From: Natrialba swarupiae
GTDB taxonomy: Archaea > Halobacteriota > Halobacteria > Halobacteriales > Natrialbaceae
NCBI RefSeq assembly: GCF_008245225.1
Contig: NZ_VTAW01000008.1
Coordinates: 62,001 to 126,000, forward strand
Direction of reading: 5' to 3'
Length of the DNA stretch: 64,000 bases
In this document: piece after piece, positions 19,493 through 28,436 of the stretch
How the letters are laid out: each line of letters begins with the position of its first letter
Position numbering within the stretch: position 1 is the stretch's first letter
Translations under genes and position numbers: made by a program
The notes under the pieces: model-generated
The model's input: the letters and a program-made list of their open reading frames with translations, nothing else
What the model was told of the DNA's origin: nothing
Database searches by the model: none

Positions 19493-20203
19493 ATGACCGT
19501 AACGACCGTGTTGCTCGACCTCGACGACACGCTCTATCCGTACCCGCCGTGTAAGACGGCAGGAATGGAGGCGGCGCTCGAGGAGGCTCGCGACCTGGGC
19601 TACGATCTCGACCGAACCGAGTTCGAGGCGTTCTACCAGTCCGGCCGACGCGAGGTGAAACGCGAACTCTCGGGAACTGCCGCGACCCACGAGCGCTTTC
19701 TCTACTTCAAGCGTGCGCTCGAGGAACACACCGGCGAACCGCGAGCCGGCGACGCCCTGGCGCTCGGCGAGGCGTTCTGGCAGGCCTACCTCGAGGAGAT
19801 GGAACTCTTTCCGGGCGTCGAGGAGACTCTGACAACATTCGGCGAGACGGGCGTCGACGTCGCCGTCGTGACGAACCTCACGACGCGCATTCAGCTCGCG
19901 AAGGTCGAACGGCTGGGCCTCGAGGCCCAGATCGACGTGCTTCTCACCTCCGAGGAGACCGGCCGCGAGAAGCCCGGATCAGTCATGTTCACGCTCCCGC
20001 TGGCTCGCCTCGAGCGGACGCCGTCGGAGGCGATGATGGTCGGTGACAACGTCGACGCGGATATCGTCGGGGGCAACGCAGCCGGGATCGAAACAGTGCT
20101 GTTCGATCCCGACGACGAGTGGGCTGGCGAGCGCCTGGAGGGACGCCGGAACCCCGATCACAGAATAGATGCGTTCGGGGAGCTAACGGAGCTGGTAGGA
20201 TGA
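19493..20203 (+). CDS. HAD-superfamily hydrolase
   Basis: The 236-residue haloacid-dehalogenase-fold phosphatase has motif [13 protein letters not shown] (nucleophile Asp), motif [10 protein letters not shown], motif III Lys in [10 protein letters not shown] and motif [16 protein letters not shown] helical cap lies at about 20-95. The substrate is probably a small sugar phosphate or nucleotide. Its stop codon overlaps the aldolase start (ATGA), so the two are made together and may act on the same sugar phosphate. A gtctcg/cgagac hairpin immediately precedes the ATG. Confidence 0.9.
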   Translation: MTVTTVLLDLDDTLYPYPPCKTAGMEAALEEARDLGYDLDRTEFEAFYQSGRREVKRELSGTAATHERFLYFKRALEEHTGEPRAGDALALGEAFWQAYLEEMELFPGVEETLTTFGETGVDVAVVTNLTTRIQLAKVERLGLEAQIDVLLTSEETGREKPGSVMFTLPLARLERTPSEAMMVGDNVDADIVGGNAAGIETVLFDPDDEWAGERLEGRRNPDHRIDAFGELTELVG

Positions 20204-20841
20204 TCCTCGAGTCCCAGCGGCGGGCCGTCGTCGACGGTGCACCCGACCTCGCCGCGCTGACGCCGGGGCGGACCGGCAACCTGAGCGTTCGGGACGGCCG
20301 CGACGGCGACGCGTTCGCGATCACCCCGACCGGCGTCCCCTACGACGGGTTCGACGCCGCGGACGTGCCGGTCGTCGGCCTCGACGGCGACCAGCGCGGC
20401 GGCGAGATGGCCCCGAGCAGCGAGGTGCCGATGCACACCTCGATCTACCGGCGCGAGGACGTCGGCGCGATCGTTCACACCCATTCGCCGTGGTCGACGG
20501 CGATGGCGGTCGCCCGCGAGCCACTGCCGTCGATCCACTACATGATCGTCGCCGTCGGAAAACGGGTTCCCGTCGCCGAGTACGCACCCTACGGCACCGA
20601 CGAACTGGCCGAAAACATCGTTCGCGCGATGGACGAGGCCGACGCGACGGCTTCGTTCATCGAGAATCACGGCCTCGTCGTCACCGCACCAGACCTCGAG
20701 ACCGCCGTAGAGAACACCCACCACGTCGAGAGTCTCGCGCGACTCTACCTTCAGACGCGGGCGGCTGGGCTCGAGCCGACGACGCTGTCGGACGACCAGT
20801 TGGAGACGGTCCTCGAGAAGTTCGAGTCGTACGGACAGTAA
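20200..20841 (+). CDS. Class II aldolase/adducin-family protein (FucA-like)
   Basis: The 213-residue zinc-dependent aldolase or epimerase resembles L-fuculose-1-phosphate aldolase. It has the substrate loop TGNLSVR, the catalytic Glu in [13 protein letters not shown], zinc ligands in IVHTHSPWS and a third His in [11 protein letters not shown]. The exact substrate cannot be told. It overlaps the HAD phosphatase gene by four bases (ATGA), a pairing that suggests aldol cleavage linked with dephosphorylation. Confidence 0.9.
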   Translation: MILESQRRAVVDGAPDLAALTPGRTGNLSVRDGRDGDAFAITPTGVPYDGFDAADVPVVGLDGDQRGGEMAPSSEVPMHTSIYRREDVGAIVHTHSPWSTAMAVAREPLPSIHYMIVAVGKRVPVAEYAPYGTDELAENIVRAMDEADATASFIENHGLVVTAPDLETAVENTHHVESLARLYLQTRAAGLEPTTLSDDQLETVLEKFESYGQ

Positions 20842-20862
20842 CGCGTTCGTCGCTGGGAACGT

Positions 20863-21393
20863 CTATTCGTCCCGGTCCGCGAGCAACTCGCTTGCGGTCA
20901 CGAGCGCCTCCATCTCGACTCCGGTCTCCTCGACTGCCTCTCGGCCGCCTTCCTCGCGGTCGGCGACGACCAGCGCGCGCTCGACCGTCGCGCCGGCGTC
21001 GCGAAGCGCCTCGATCGCGTCGACGAGGCTCTTTCCCGTCGTGACGACGTCCTCGAGGACGACGACTTCCTCGCCCTCCTCGAGTCGCCCCTCGATCAGG
21101 TTGCCGGTGCCGTGATCCTTGCGCTGTTTGCGGGCGATGACGTAGGGGACGCCCGCCTCGACGCTGGTCGCCGCCGCGAGGGGGACGCCGCCGAGGGCGA
21201 CGGCACCCAGCGTGTCGTCTTCCTCGAGGTGGTCGGCGAACGCCTCCGCGACCGCCTCGAGAGAGCGCGGATCCGTCTCGAAGAGATACTTGTCGATGTA
21301 GTACTCGCTGGTGTCGCCGGAAGACAGTTCGAACTCGCCGAACGACACCGCGTCCGCTGCTCGGAGCGCGTCGATGAGATCCTGGTTGACCAT
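20863..21393 (-). CDS. pyrE: Orotate phosphoribosyltransferase
   Basis: PyrE makes OMP from orotate and PRPP in pyrimidine synthesis. The 176-residue protein has the PRPP motif [20 protein letters not shown], the basic substrate loop [15 protein letters not shown] and the N-terminal [23 protein letters not shown] 21393 follows a TATA element (read on the minus strand cttattt, 21418-21424) at 28 bases, so the transcript is probably leaderless. Longer in-frame upstream sequence is not family-like. Confidence 0.97.
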   Translation of the reverse strand: MVNQDLIDALRAADAVSFGEFELSSGDTSEYYIDKYLFETDPRSLEAVAEAFADHLEEDDTLGAVALGGVPLAAATSVEAGVPYVIARKQRKDHGTGNLIEGRLEEGEEVVVLEDVVTTGKSLVDAIEALRDAGATVERALVVADREEGGREAVEETGVEMEALVTASELLADRDE

Positions 21394-21497
21394 CGCTCGA
21401 AGGGCCGCTCCGAACCGAAATAAGTGGTGTGAAACGGACCGGCGGGAGCAGTCCGGGTGACGACCTTTTTGCGCGACGGCGAAGAACGTCTGAGGGT

Positions 21498-22502
21498 ATG
21501 ACGACACGCGCCGACGAACTCCACCCCGACGTTCGGGAGTTCCTCGAGCGGTACGAATCGATCGACGCCCCGCCTCTGTCCGAACTCGCGCCCGCCGACG
21601 CCCGTCGGATGATAGAGCAGTTCCGAGCGCCCGCGGAGCCGACGGTCGATCTGCCGACGGAAGATCGGACGATCGACGGCCCGAACGGCGAGATCACGAT
21701 TCGGATCTACGAGCCCGAAACCGACGGAAGCGACGATCACCTCGAGCCCAACAGAACTGAGGCGGGAACGAGCAACGAGATCGGTAGACCCGTCGTCCTC
21801 TACGTTCATGGCGGCGGCTGGGTGATCGGGAGCCTCGAGACCCACGACGGAACCTGCCGCAAACTCGCCGCCGACTCGGGCTATCCAGTCGTTAGCGTCG
21901 ACTACCGCCTCGCCCCCGAACACCCGTTTCCCGCAGGGCTGCTGGACTGTTATGCCTCCCTCGAGTGGCTCGCAGAGACCGCACCGGACTTCGGTGGCGA
22001 TCCCGACCGGATCGTCCTCGCGGGCGACAGCGCCGGCGGCAACCTGGCGGCCGCGACGGCGCTACTCGCCCGCGATCGCGGCGGGCCCGAAGCTGCCTAC
22101 CAGCTGTTGATCTACCCGAGTACGGGCGACCTCGAGTCGGCCGATTCCGACGAAGAAAACGCCGAGGGGCACTTCTTGACAACCGACGACATACAGTGGT
22201 TCAGCGATCACTACTTCGAGCGCGAGATCGATCGCGGGAACCTCTACGCGGCCCCCCGCCGCGCGGCGGACCTCTCTGGACTCCCGCCTGCGACGGTCGT
22301 CACGGCCGGCTTCGATCCGCTCCGGGACGACGGCGCCGCCTACGCCGACCGACTCGAGGCTGCCGGCGTTCCCGTCACGTATCGGAACTACGACGACGTG
22401 ATCCACGGCTTCTTCAGTATGGTCTCGGAGCCGGCGAACTTCGAGCGAGCCCACGAAGCCTACGACGACGTGATCGGAGATCTACGGACGGCACTCGAGT
22501 GA
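21498..22502 (+). CDS. Alpha/beta hydrolase, hormone-sensitive-lipase family
   Basis: The 334-residue esterase/lipase has the oxyanion motif [12 protein letters not shown], the nucleophile elbow [13 protein letters not shown], the catalytic Asp in [10 protein letters not shown] and the catalytic His in DVIHGFFSM, all in family order and spacing. The N-terminal cap (about 1-75) is typical of HSL esterases. The natural substrate is unknown. ATG 21498 is the first start with good codon use. Confidence 0.92.
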   Translation: MTTRADELHPDVREFLERYESIDAPPLSELAPADARRMIEQFRAPAEPTVDLPTEDRTIDGPNGEITIRIYEPETDGSDDHLEPNRTEAGTSNEIGRPVVLYVHGGGWVIGSLETHDGTCRKLAADSGYPVVSVDYRLAPEHPFPAGLLDCYASLEWLAETAPDFGGDPDRIVLAGDSAGGNLAAATALLARDRGGPEAAYQLLIYPSTGDLESADSDEENAEGHFLTTDDIQWFSDHYFEREIDRGNLYAAPRRAADLSGLPPATVVTAGFDPLRDDGAAYADRLEAAGVPVTYRNYDDVIHGFFSMVSEPANFERAHEAYDDVIGDLRTALE

Positions 22503-22583
22503 GGCGAGGACGCCGTCTCTCGAGTAACTCGCGAAACGAACCGTGACCCAATACTCATATCAGGCGAGGACGTACGTCCGGCC

Positions 22584-22862
22584 ATGGCAGACAAGCCGAC
22601 CTCCGGAGAGATCCTCGGAGTACCGTACAACTTCGACCGACCGAGCCTGAGCCGTCTGATCTCGGCGTACTGGCAGCCCGGCGAGGGGATGCTCGTCGAG
22701 AAGCCCTTCGGCGTCGGCTACTCTCTGAACCTCGCGAACTGGCGCTCGTGGGTCGTCGTCGCCGTCGCGGGTGCACTCCTCTGGCAGCAAGAACAGAGTT
22801 CATCGACGAGCGCGGACGAGAGCGAGGACGAACCGGTCGAGGTCATCGTCGACGACGACTGA
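22584..22862 (+). CDS. Small membrane protein, DUF5808-like
   Basis: The 92-residue protein starts MADKPTSGEILGVPYNFDRP. The block GEGMLVEKPFGVGYSLNLAN leads into one membrane helix (WRSWVVVAVAGALLW), followed by an acidic Ser-rich tail. The N-terminal block matches what I know as the DUF5808 family, common in haloarchaea and also seen in bacteria, where it often reads as a short domain next to a membrane helix. The function is unknown. It converges on nuoCD across 107 bases. Confidence 0.75.
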   Translation: MADKPTSGEILGVPYNFDRPSLSRLISAYWQPGEGMLVEKPFGVGYSLNLANWRSWVVVAVAGALLWQQEQSSSTSADESEDEPVEVIVDDD

Positions 22863-22969
22863 TCTGACGGGCAGTCCCAACCGACTGATCGAGTCGCGAC
22901 CGCCCTGCAGTTTTTCGAACCCACGTCCAGCGACCCCCACTGGCGGTTGGAAGACCGCCAGTAACGCCG

Positions 22970-24673
22970 TCATCGGTCGACCTCGCCCATGATACAGTCG
23001 AGACTCCCGATCGCCGCGATGAGGTCGGGGAGATACTCGCCGCGAACGATCTCGGGGAGCACGGAGAGGTTCGAAAAGGATGGGCTCCGAATTTTGAATC
23101 GGGCGGGCGTCTCCGTTCCATCGGCGCGGACGTAGATCCCGAGTTCGCCTTTCGCCCCTTCGACGGCGCGGTAGAGCTCCGCGTCGGGATCGGGTTTCAG
23201 GGTCCGCGGGACGTTCGACTGGATCTCGCGGTCGCCTTCGGGCCACTCCTCGAGTACGTCGAGACACTGCTCGACGATCTTCGCCGACTCCTCGAGTTCG
23301 CCCATCCGGACGAGCAGGCGCGCGTAGTTGTCGCCGGCGGACTCGGTGACGACGTCCCACTCGAGTCGGTCGTAGTAGCCGTAGGGATCGTCCCGTCGGA
23401 GGTCGTAGTCGACCCCCGAGCCGCGGGCGACCGGTCCGGTACAGCCGTACTGTTTGGCGACGTCGGCCTCGAGAACGCCGGTGTCGACGCAGCGGGCCTG
23501 GAATATCTCGTTGGTCACCACCAGGTCGTGGTACTCGTCGATCTTGGCCGGGAGATCCTCGAGGAGGTCCCGGACCCCCTCGAGAAACTCCTCGCGGGGT
23601 TCGGGCAGATCCCAGGCGACGCCGCCCAGTCGGAGGTAGTTGAACATCATCCGCTGGCCGGTCAGCTCCTCGAGACAGTCGAGGACGAGTTCCCGGTCGC
23701 GAAAGGCATACTGGAAGGTGGCGGTGAACTCGCCGTGGACGTCGAGCGCGTAGGTGCCGAGTGCGACGAAGTGGGCCGCCATCCGGGAGAGTTCCGCGCC
23801 CATGGTGCGGATCACCTGCGCGTACTCGGGAACCTCGAGGTCGGCGAGGTCCTCGGCGACGCGGGCGTAGGCCCACTCGTTCAGCAATCCGGAAGAGACC
23901 CAGTCCCAGCGGTCGGGGTAGGGCATGATCTGGTGGCGGTAGGTACTTTGCTGGCACATCTGCTCCTCACAGCGGTGCATGTAGCCGATATCTGGGTCGG
24001 CGTCGACGACGGTCTCGCCGTCCAGCACCACCTTGACGTGCATGACGCCGTGGGTCGCCGGGTGGTGTGGTCCGACGTTCAAAAAGAGCGTCTCCGGTTC
24101 GGATCCGTCTTCCCCGGCTACGGTCGGGGAGTCGTGTTCGGAGAGCGTGACGATCTGGGGCGTTTCCCGATCATACTCGAGCGACAGCGGGTGACCCTGC
24201 CAGGTTTCGGGCAGGAGGATGCGGCGGAGATCGGGGTGGCCCTCGTACTCGATCCCCACGAGGTCGTACGCCTCGCGTTCGTGCCAGTTTGCCGTCTCGA
24301 AGACGGGTGTCACAGACCGGCTCACGGGATCGTCGATCGGCGTCGGCACGACGACGCTCACCTCCTGGGTCGGATCGGCGTACGACCGGAGGTGGTAGAT
24401 CGTCTCGTACCGGTCCTCGTATTGCTGGGCGGTGACGCAGGCACAGTGGTCGAACCCGGCCTCGTCGCGGAGATCGGCCAGTGCCGCCGTAACCTCGTCG
24501 GGCCGGATCACGAACGCGGGTGCGTTCAGGTGATCGTCCCGGCCGAGTGCGTACGCCTCGAGGACGGATTCGGCCGCGGTAGACGATTCGGTAGCTGAAG
24601 ACGACGCACCCGTTTCGAGTCCCGTCTGCGAAGACATCCCGTTCGTTTCTCGAGACCGATACCGGGAATTCAT
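22970..24673 (-). CDS. Respiratory complex I-type subunit NuoCD (fused C and D)
   Basis: The protein has 567 residues. The N-terminal third is NuoC-like (NWHEREAYDLVGIEYEGHPD, RRILLPETWQGHPL). The remainder is the 49-kDa/NuoD subunit (GPHHPATHGVMH, GYMHRCEEQMCQ, RTMGAELSRMAAHF, GCTGPVARGSGVDYDLRRDD, IRSPSFSNL). Quinone-site residues, His in HHPATHG and Tyr in NEWAYA, are present. No other nuo genes are nearby, so this is a solitary copy, possibly a paralogue of one in the main cluster. ATG 24673 fits a TATA element 25 bases upstream; ATG 24637 is an alternative. Confidence 0.93.
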   Translation of the reverse strand: MNSRYRSRETNGMSSQTGLETGASSSATESSTAAESVLEAYALGRDDHLNAPAFVIRPDEVTAALADLRDEAGFDHCACVTAQQYEDRYETIYHLRSYADPTQEVSVVVPTPIDDPVSRSVTPVFETANWHEREAYDLVGIEYEGHPDLRRILLPETWQGHPLSLEYDRETPQIVTLSEHDSPTVAGEDGSEPETLFLNVGPHHPATHGVMHVKVVLDGETVVDADPDIGYMHRCEEQMCQQSTYRHQIMPYPDRWDWVSSGLLNEWAYARVAEDLADLEVPEYAQVIRTMGAELSRMAAHFVALGTYALDVHGEFTATFQYAFRDRELVLDCLEELTGQRMMFNYLRLGGVAWDLPEPREEFLEGVRDLLEDLPAKIDEYHDLVVTNEIFQARCVDTGVLEADVAKQYGCTGPVARGSGVDYDLRRDDPYGYYDRLEWDVVTESAGDNYARLLVRMGELEESAKIVEQCLDVLEEWPEGDREIQSNVPRTLKPDPDAELYRAVEGAKGELGIYVRADGTETPARFKIRSPSFSNLSVLPEIVRGEYLPDLIAAIGSLDCIMGEVDR

Positions 24674-24694
24674 TCTGCGTCACTCACGAGGGCA

Positions 24695-24700
24695 TTTATA
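24695..24700. promoter_or_regulatory. Single TATA element midway between two divergent genes
   Basis: The sequence tttata on the plus strand reads tataaa on the minus strand. Its centre (24697.5) is 25.5 bases from ATG 24723 and 24.5 from ATG 24673. Both divergent genes could therefore be leaderless from one TATA element. Confidence 0.65.
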
Positions 24701-24722
24701 CCGGGCGTTCGAACCACGATCG

Positions 24723-25373
24723 ATGAAGTCAGTTCGGTTGACACTCCAGCACGGTCCGGAGAACGTCCACCCGATGCACCGGTTCGTCGCGGAGCACGAC
24801 GGGTTCGACCGCTACCGCATGGTCGCCTCGAACTTCGCCCACGAGGGACACAACGCCTTCATCTTCCACGTCGTCGGCGACCGGGAAGCCTACCGCGACC
24901 GACTCGAGACACTCGGGGGGTTCATTTCGGTCGACGTCACCGCCGGCGACGGCGACGCCTTTTACGTCTACGTCCGCGAGGAGCCCGGGGAACTCAGCGA
25001 GCAGCTGATCGCGGCGTTCTCCCGAGAGAGTCTGGTTCCGATCCCGCCTCTCGAGTACCGGATGGACTGGTCGGTCCGGTTCGGGCTGGTCGGCGAACCC
25101 GACGACATTCGAGCGGCGCTCGAGGCTGTCCCCGACGGGATCGAGACGACGGTCGAGCGCGTCGGCGAGTACCGCGGTGGCGACCACGCGGTCGAGACGC
25201 TGACCGAGCGCCAGCGGGAGGCCCTGCGCGTCGCCCGAGACCGAGGCTACTTCGCAGTGCCGCGGGAGGCGAGCGTCGAGGAGGTCGCCGACGAACTCGG
25301 CTGTGCGCCGGGGACGGCCGCCGAACACCTCCGGAAGGCACAGCAGCGGGTCGTCGGCCGGCTCGATCTGTAA
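24723..25373 (+). CDS. HTH_10 (bacterio-opsin activator-type) transcriptional regulator
   Basis: The protein has 216 residues. An N-terminal sensor-like region (about 1-150) is followed by the HTH_10 DNA-binding domain: LTERQREALRVARDRGYFAVP, EASVEEVADELGCAPGTAAE, then HLRKAQQRVVG. This C-terminal domain is shared by Bat-type regulators of haloarchaea. It shares one TATA element with the divergent nuoCD gene and may regulate it and itself. Confidence 0.9.
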   Translation: MKSVRLTLQHGPENVHPMHRFVAEHDGFDRYRMVASNFAHEGHNAFIFHVVGDREAYRDRLETLGGFISVDVTAGDGDAFYVYVREEPGELSEQLIAAFSRESLVPIPPLEYRMDWSVRFGLVGEPDDIRAALEAVPDGIETTVERVGEYRGGDHAVETLTERQREALRVARDRGYFAVPREASVEEVADELGCAPGTAAEHLRKAQQRVVGRLDL

Positions 25374-25414
25374 AGACAACAGCAGTTATTGGGGACGGCT
25401 CTCTACTCGAGCGT

Positions 25415-26278
25415 ATGCGCCCTCCGAGGCGTGAGCGCCTCGCTCTCGCCGCCGCCGCAGTTCGCCGGTCCCCGCTTTTCGGAGCGACAGTCGGCGGGCT
25501 CGCCCTCCCGGCCGCGGCGACGGCGTACTTCGTCGCGACGGGGTACGGTCTCGAGGGGATCGTCCCACCCGGGGCCCTCGGCGCGTTGCTCGTCGCCCTC
25601 GGCGCGTTGCTCGGCGGGGCAGCCGTCATGGGATACCCGGCAACCGTCGGCCTGTCGGTTCTCGCCCTCGTCGTGCTCGGTTCGCTCTTGACCGTTCCGG
25701 TGGACCTGCCACCGTCAGAACCCACGGCCGCGGCCGCGACCGCGCCGGTGCTCGCGGCGACGATCCTCGCGATCTACCTCTTCGCGGGGGAGTGTGCGGT
25801 TCGAAATCGACGCGCGGTGCTCGCGTCGCTCACACCGCGGACGGTCTCCGTGGGCGTCGCTGCCGGCGCGGTTCACGCGCTCGCAACCATGTGGGCGAGC
25901 GCGTACGTTCGCCAGGAGCCGGTCCTCGAGGCGGTCGTGCCGACCCACCCACTCGAGGCCATCGCGCTCGTCTACGTCGTGGTGGGTCTCGGCCTCCTCG
26001 GCGCGGTCCCCGCCGTCGCGCTGTACCGGCTCCGGCTGGTGACGCCGACGGTCGCACTCGTGGCGTCGTTCTCGTGGACGTATCGAACCGCCTGGGACTC
26101 CCTTGCGGTCCACCGAGAAACGGGCGGGGCCGCGGCCAGCATTTCGCCGGAGGTCGACACGATTTATACCGTTCTGTGGATGGTTCCGCTCGCAGTCGTC
26201 CTCGCGGTCGGGTTCCTCGAGTACGCCCTTCGATCGGTCGTTCCCGACCGCCGACGGCTCACGTCCCGGGAGGGGTGA
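25415..26278 (+). CDS. Polytopic membrane protein of unknown function
   Basis: The 287-residue protein has about seven or eight hydrophobic segments (for example 27-46, 52-72, 76-95, 109-125, 143-160, 178-203, 250-270). Charged loops are rich in Arg. No transporter or enzyme motif is recognised. It follows the HTH_10 gene by 41 bases on the same strand. The stop codon TGA forms the first bases of a copy of the dispersed ccgtatga element (26276-26353). Confidence 0.65.
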   Translation: MRPPRRERLALAAAAVRRSPLFGATVGGLALPAAATAYFVATGYGLEGIVPPGALGALLVALGALLGGAAVMGYPATVGLSVLALVVLGSLLTVPVDLPPSEPTAAAATAPVLAATILAIYLFAGECAVRNRRAVLASLTPRTVSVGVAAGAVHALATMWASAYVRQEPVLEAVVPTHPLEAIALVYVVVGLGLLGAVPAVALYRLRLVTPTVALVASFSWTYRTAWDSLAVHRETGGAAASISPEVDTIYTVLWMVPLAVVLAVGFLEYALRSVVPDRRRLTSREG

Positions 26279-26353
26279 TACGGAACGCTGTTCCGGTGTG
26301 ACCGCAGAACGGGTCGCGGTCGCCCCGCAACTGACTGACGGCAGACCGTATGA
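26276..26353 (+). repeat. Dispersed imperfect palindromic element, copy C (78 bases)
   Basis: It begins tgatacggaacgctgttcc at the upstream gene's stop codon and ends ctgactgacggcagaccgtatga. The right end closely matches that of copy D (2985-3013: ctgactgacaggggaccgtatga). Confidence 0.7.
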
Positions 26354-26409
26354 CAGAGCGCCGGCGCGCAACCGACGACTATATTCGCCCGGAGCGCGCC
26401 GCCTCGCAC

Positions 26410-26958
26410 ATGTCCGTACGGTTCGTCACCGGAAACGAGGGGAAAGTCAAGGAAGCCCGCGAGTATCTCGAGGGGATCGAGCCCGTCGAGCAGGTCGAGT
26501 ACGACTACACGGAGATCCAAAGCGACTCGCTCGAGGAGATCGCCGCCCGCGGCGCGCGGGAGGCCTACGAGGGAGGAGACGAGGGGGAACCGGTTCTGGT
26601 CGGGGACGCGGGGCTGTTCGTCGACGCCCTCGACGGCTTTCCGGGGCCGTACTCGGCGTACGTCGAGGAGACGGTCGGCGTCGAGCGCCTCTGGCGACTC
26701 GTGCGCGAGGAAGAGAACAGGCGGGCACGGTTCCGAACGGTGCTCGCGTTCGCGGACGGGGAGCAGACGGAGACGTTCGAGGGCTCGGTCGCCGGCACGA
26801 TCGTCGCCCCCCGCGGTGAGGGCGGGTTCGGCTACGATCCGATCTTCGAGTACAACGGGCAGACGTTGGCCGAGATGAGCACCGAGGAGAAAAACGCGAT
26901 CTCCCACCGGGGGCGGGCGCTTTCGACGTTCGCCGAGTGGTACGCCGATCAGCACTGA
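26410..26958 (+). CDS. XTP/dITP pyrophosphatase (HAM1/RdgB family)
   Basis: This enzyme removes non-canonical purine nucleoside triphosphates. The 182-residue protein starts MSVRFVTGNEGKVKEAREYL, the signature N-terminus. Next come VLVGDAGLFVDALDGFPGPY, GFGYDPIFEYNGQTLAEM and EEKNAISHRGRAL, all conserved substrate-binding segments. ATG 26410 lies 28 bases after a TATA box (ctatatt, 26379-26385), so the transcript is probably leaderless. Confidence 0.95.
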   Translation: MSVRFVTGNEGKVKEAREYLEGIEPVEQVEYDYTEIQSDSLEEIAARGAREAYEGGDEGEPVLVGDAGLFVDALDGFPGPYSAYVEETVGVERLWRLVREEENRRARFRTVLAFADGEQTETFEGSVAGTIVAPRGEGGFGYDPIFEYNGQTLAEMSTEEKNAISHRGRALSTFAEWYADQH

Positions 26959-27180
26959 CGTATCGGCTATTCTCAATCTGTCGTGCAGTAGCGTTCGAAG
27001 ATACCGTCTCCCGACAGGACATCCAAGCGTGCAATCGTCCCGCCTCGTGGCCAAACTCTGTTCAGACCGAGCTCTGACCGAGGCCAAACCCTGGCCATAG
27101 GTCGGAATCTGGTTTCAACGGAAACGGTTATATTGAAGAACGTCGTTTTTGCTGTCGACGTTAAATCGGAAATTCACAAT

Positions 27181-27567
27181 ATGAGTGATGGAACGGATAC
27201 CCTCGAGCAGGCCTGTCGAGCGCTCGAGGACCTGTACGAAGATGACGATCCGATCGCTGGTCTCGAAGCCCGACGACCAGACGACGACGCGGTCGCGACG
27301 CAGGCGACCGTCTTCGGCGCACTGGCGAACGAACACCGCATTCGACTCCTCGAGGCGCTCCGGGAGGGAGAACTCTGTGGCTGCGAACTGCAGGTGGTTC
27401 TCGAGGCTCCGCAGTCGACGGTCGCGAGCCACCTCCGGACGCTGCGTGAGGCAGGGCTGGTGAAGAGCCGAAAGAACGGCCGGTGGACGTACTACCGGAT
27501 CGCCGACACGGCTGTCTTCGAACTGCTCGACGTCGCCGAGGCCGTCGACGTCCCGCTCGAGAAGTGA
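27181..27567 (+). CDS. ArsR-family metal(loid)-responsive repressor
   Basis: The 128-residue winged-helix regulator has ALANEHRIRLLEALREGELC, with the metal-site motif ELCGCELQ (CxC) in the sensing helix. The recognition helix is PQSTVASHLRTLREAGLVKS, and the wing is RKNGRWTYYRI. ArsR proteins release DNA on binding As(III) or Sb(III). The arsM gene begins 18 bases downstream, which makes arsenic the likely signal. A TATA box (ttatatt, about 27127-27133) lies upstream. Confidence 0.93.
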   Translation: MSDGTDTLEQACRALEDLYEDDDPIAGLEARRPDDDAVATQATVFGALANEHRIRLLEALREGELCGCELQVVLEAPQSTVASHLRTLREAGLVKSRKNGRWTYYRIADTAVFELLDVAEAVDVPLEK

Positions 27568-27585
27568 CCGATACGACCAGAACTG

Positions 27586-28404
27586 ATGACCGACTCATCC
27601 ACCACCGACGACGCGACCGACCGGAGTACCGACGGAGAGACCACCCGACCGACGAACCGACGTAGTCACGTCCGCGAGGAGTACGGGGAGATCGCCGCGA
27701 CGACCGACGGCTGCTGTGGATCGTCCGCGGCCGACGCGACGAACGAACCGGAACCGACGGCGGCCGACGATCGCGCCCGCTCGATCGGGTACGAGGCGGA
27801 CGACCTCGAGACCGCCCCCGAGGGCGCGAACCTCGGGTTGGGCTGTGGCAACCCGGTGGCGATCTCGCGACTCGAGGCCGGGAAGACGGTGCTCGATCTC
27901 GGATCCGGCGGCGGGTTCGATTGTTTTCTCGCGGCGCGCGAGGTGGGCCCCGAAGGCCGGGTGATCGGGGTCGACATGACACCGGAAATGATCGACAGAG
28001 CGCGAGGGAACGCCCGCGAAAGCGAGTTCGAGAACGTCGAGTTCCGCCTCGGCGAGATCGAACACCTGCCGGTCGCCGACGGCACCGTCGATACGATCAT
28101 CTCGAACTGCGTTCTGAACCTTTCACCGGAAAAACCACGAGTGCTCGCGGAGGCGTTTCGCGTCCTCGACGCCGGCGGATCGCTCTCGATTTCGGATCTC
28201 GTCGCGACCGCGCCGTTACCCCAGGAGGTCCGGGAGGACCCGGACGCGATCGCCGACTGCGTCGGGGACGCAGCGCAGATCGAGTCACTCGAAGCGTGGC
28301 TCGAGGACGCGGGATTCGTCGACGTCTCGATCGTGACGGAAGACGACTGGAGCGAGGCGTTGCCGGTCGTCTCGGCGCGAATCGAGGCCAGAAAGCCAGC
28401 GTAG
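27586..28404 (+). CDS. arsM: Arsenite S-adenosylmethionine methyltransferase ArsM
   Basis: ArsM methylates As(III) to volatile or less retained forms. The 272-residue protein has an acidic, Thr-rich N-terminal extension, a CC pair (TDGCCGSSA), LGLGCGNPVA, the SAM motif VLDLGSGGGFDCFLAAREVG and GVDMTPEMIDRAR. The catalytic-site Cys lies in IISNCVLNLSPEK. Cys in NPVA-adjacent, SNCVLNL and DCVGDA positions fit As(III) binding by ArsM-type enzymes. It is co-transcribed with the ArsR repressor just upstream. Confidence 0.92.
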   Translation: MTDSSTTDDATDRSTDGETTRPTNRRSHVREEYGEIAATTDGCCGSSAADATNEPEPTAADDRARSIGYEADDLETAPEGANLGLGCGNPVAISRLEAGKTVLDLGSGGGFDCFLAAREVGPEGRVIGVDMTPEMIDRARGNARESEFENVEFRLGEIEHLPVADGTVDTIISNCVLNLSPEKPRVLAEAFRVLDAGGSLSISDLVATAPLPQEVREDPDAIADCVGDAAQIESLEAWLEDAGFVDVSIVTEDDWSEALPVVSARIEARKPA

Positions 28405-28436
28405 GCTGGGTGGTCGGCGAACGGGTCGACGAGTGG

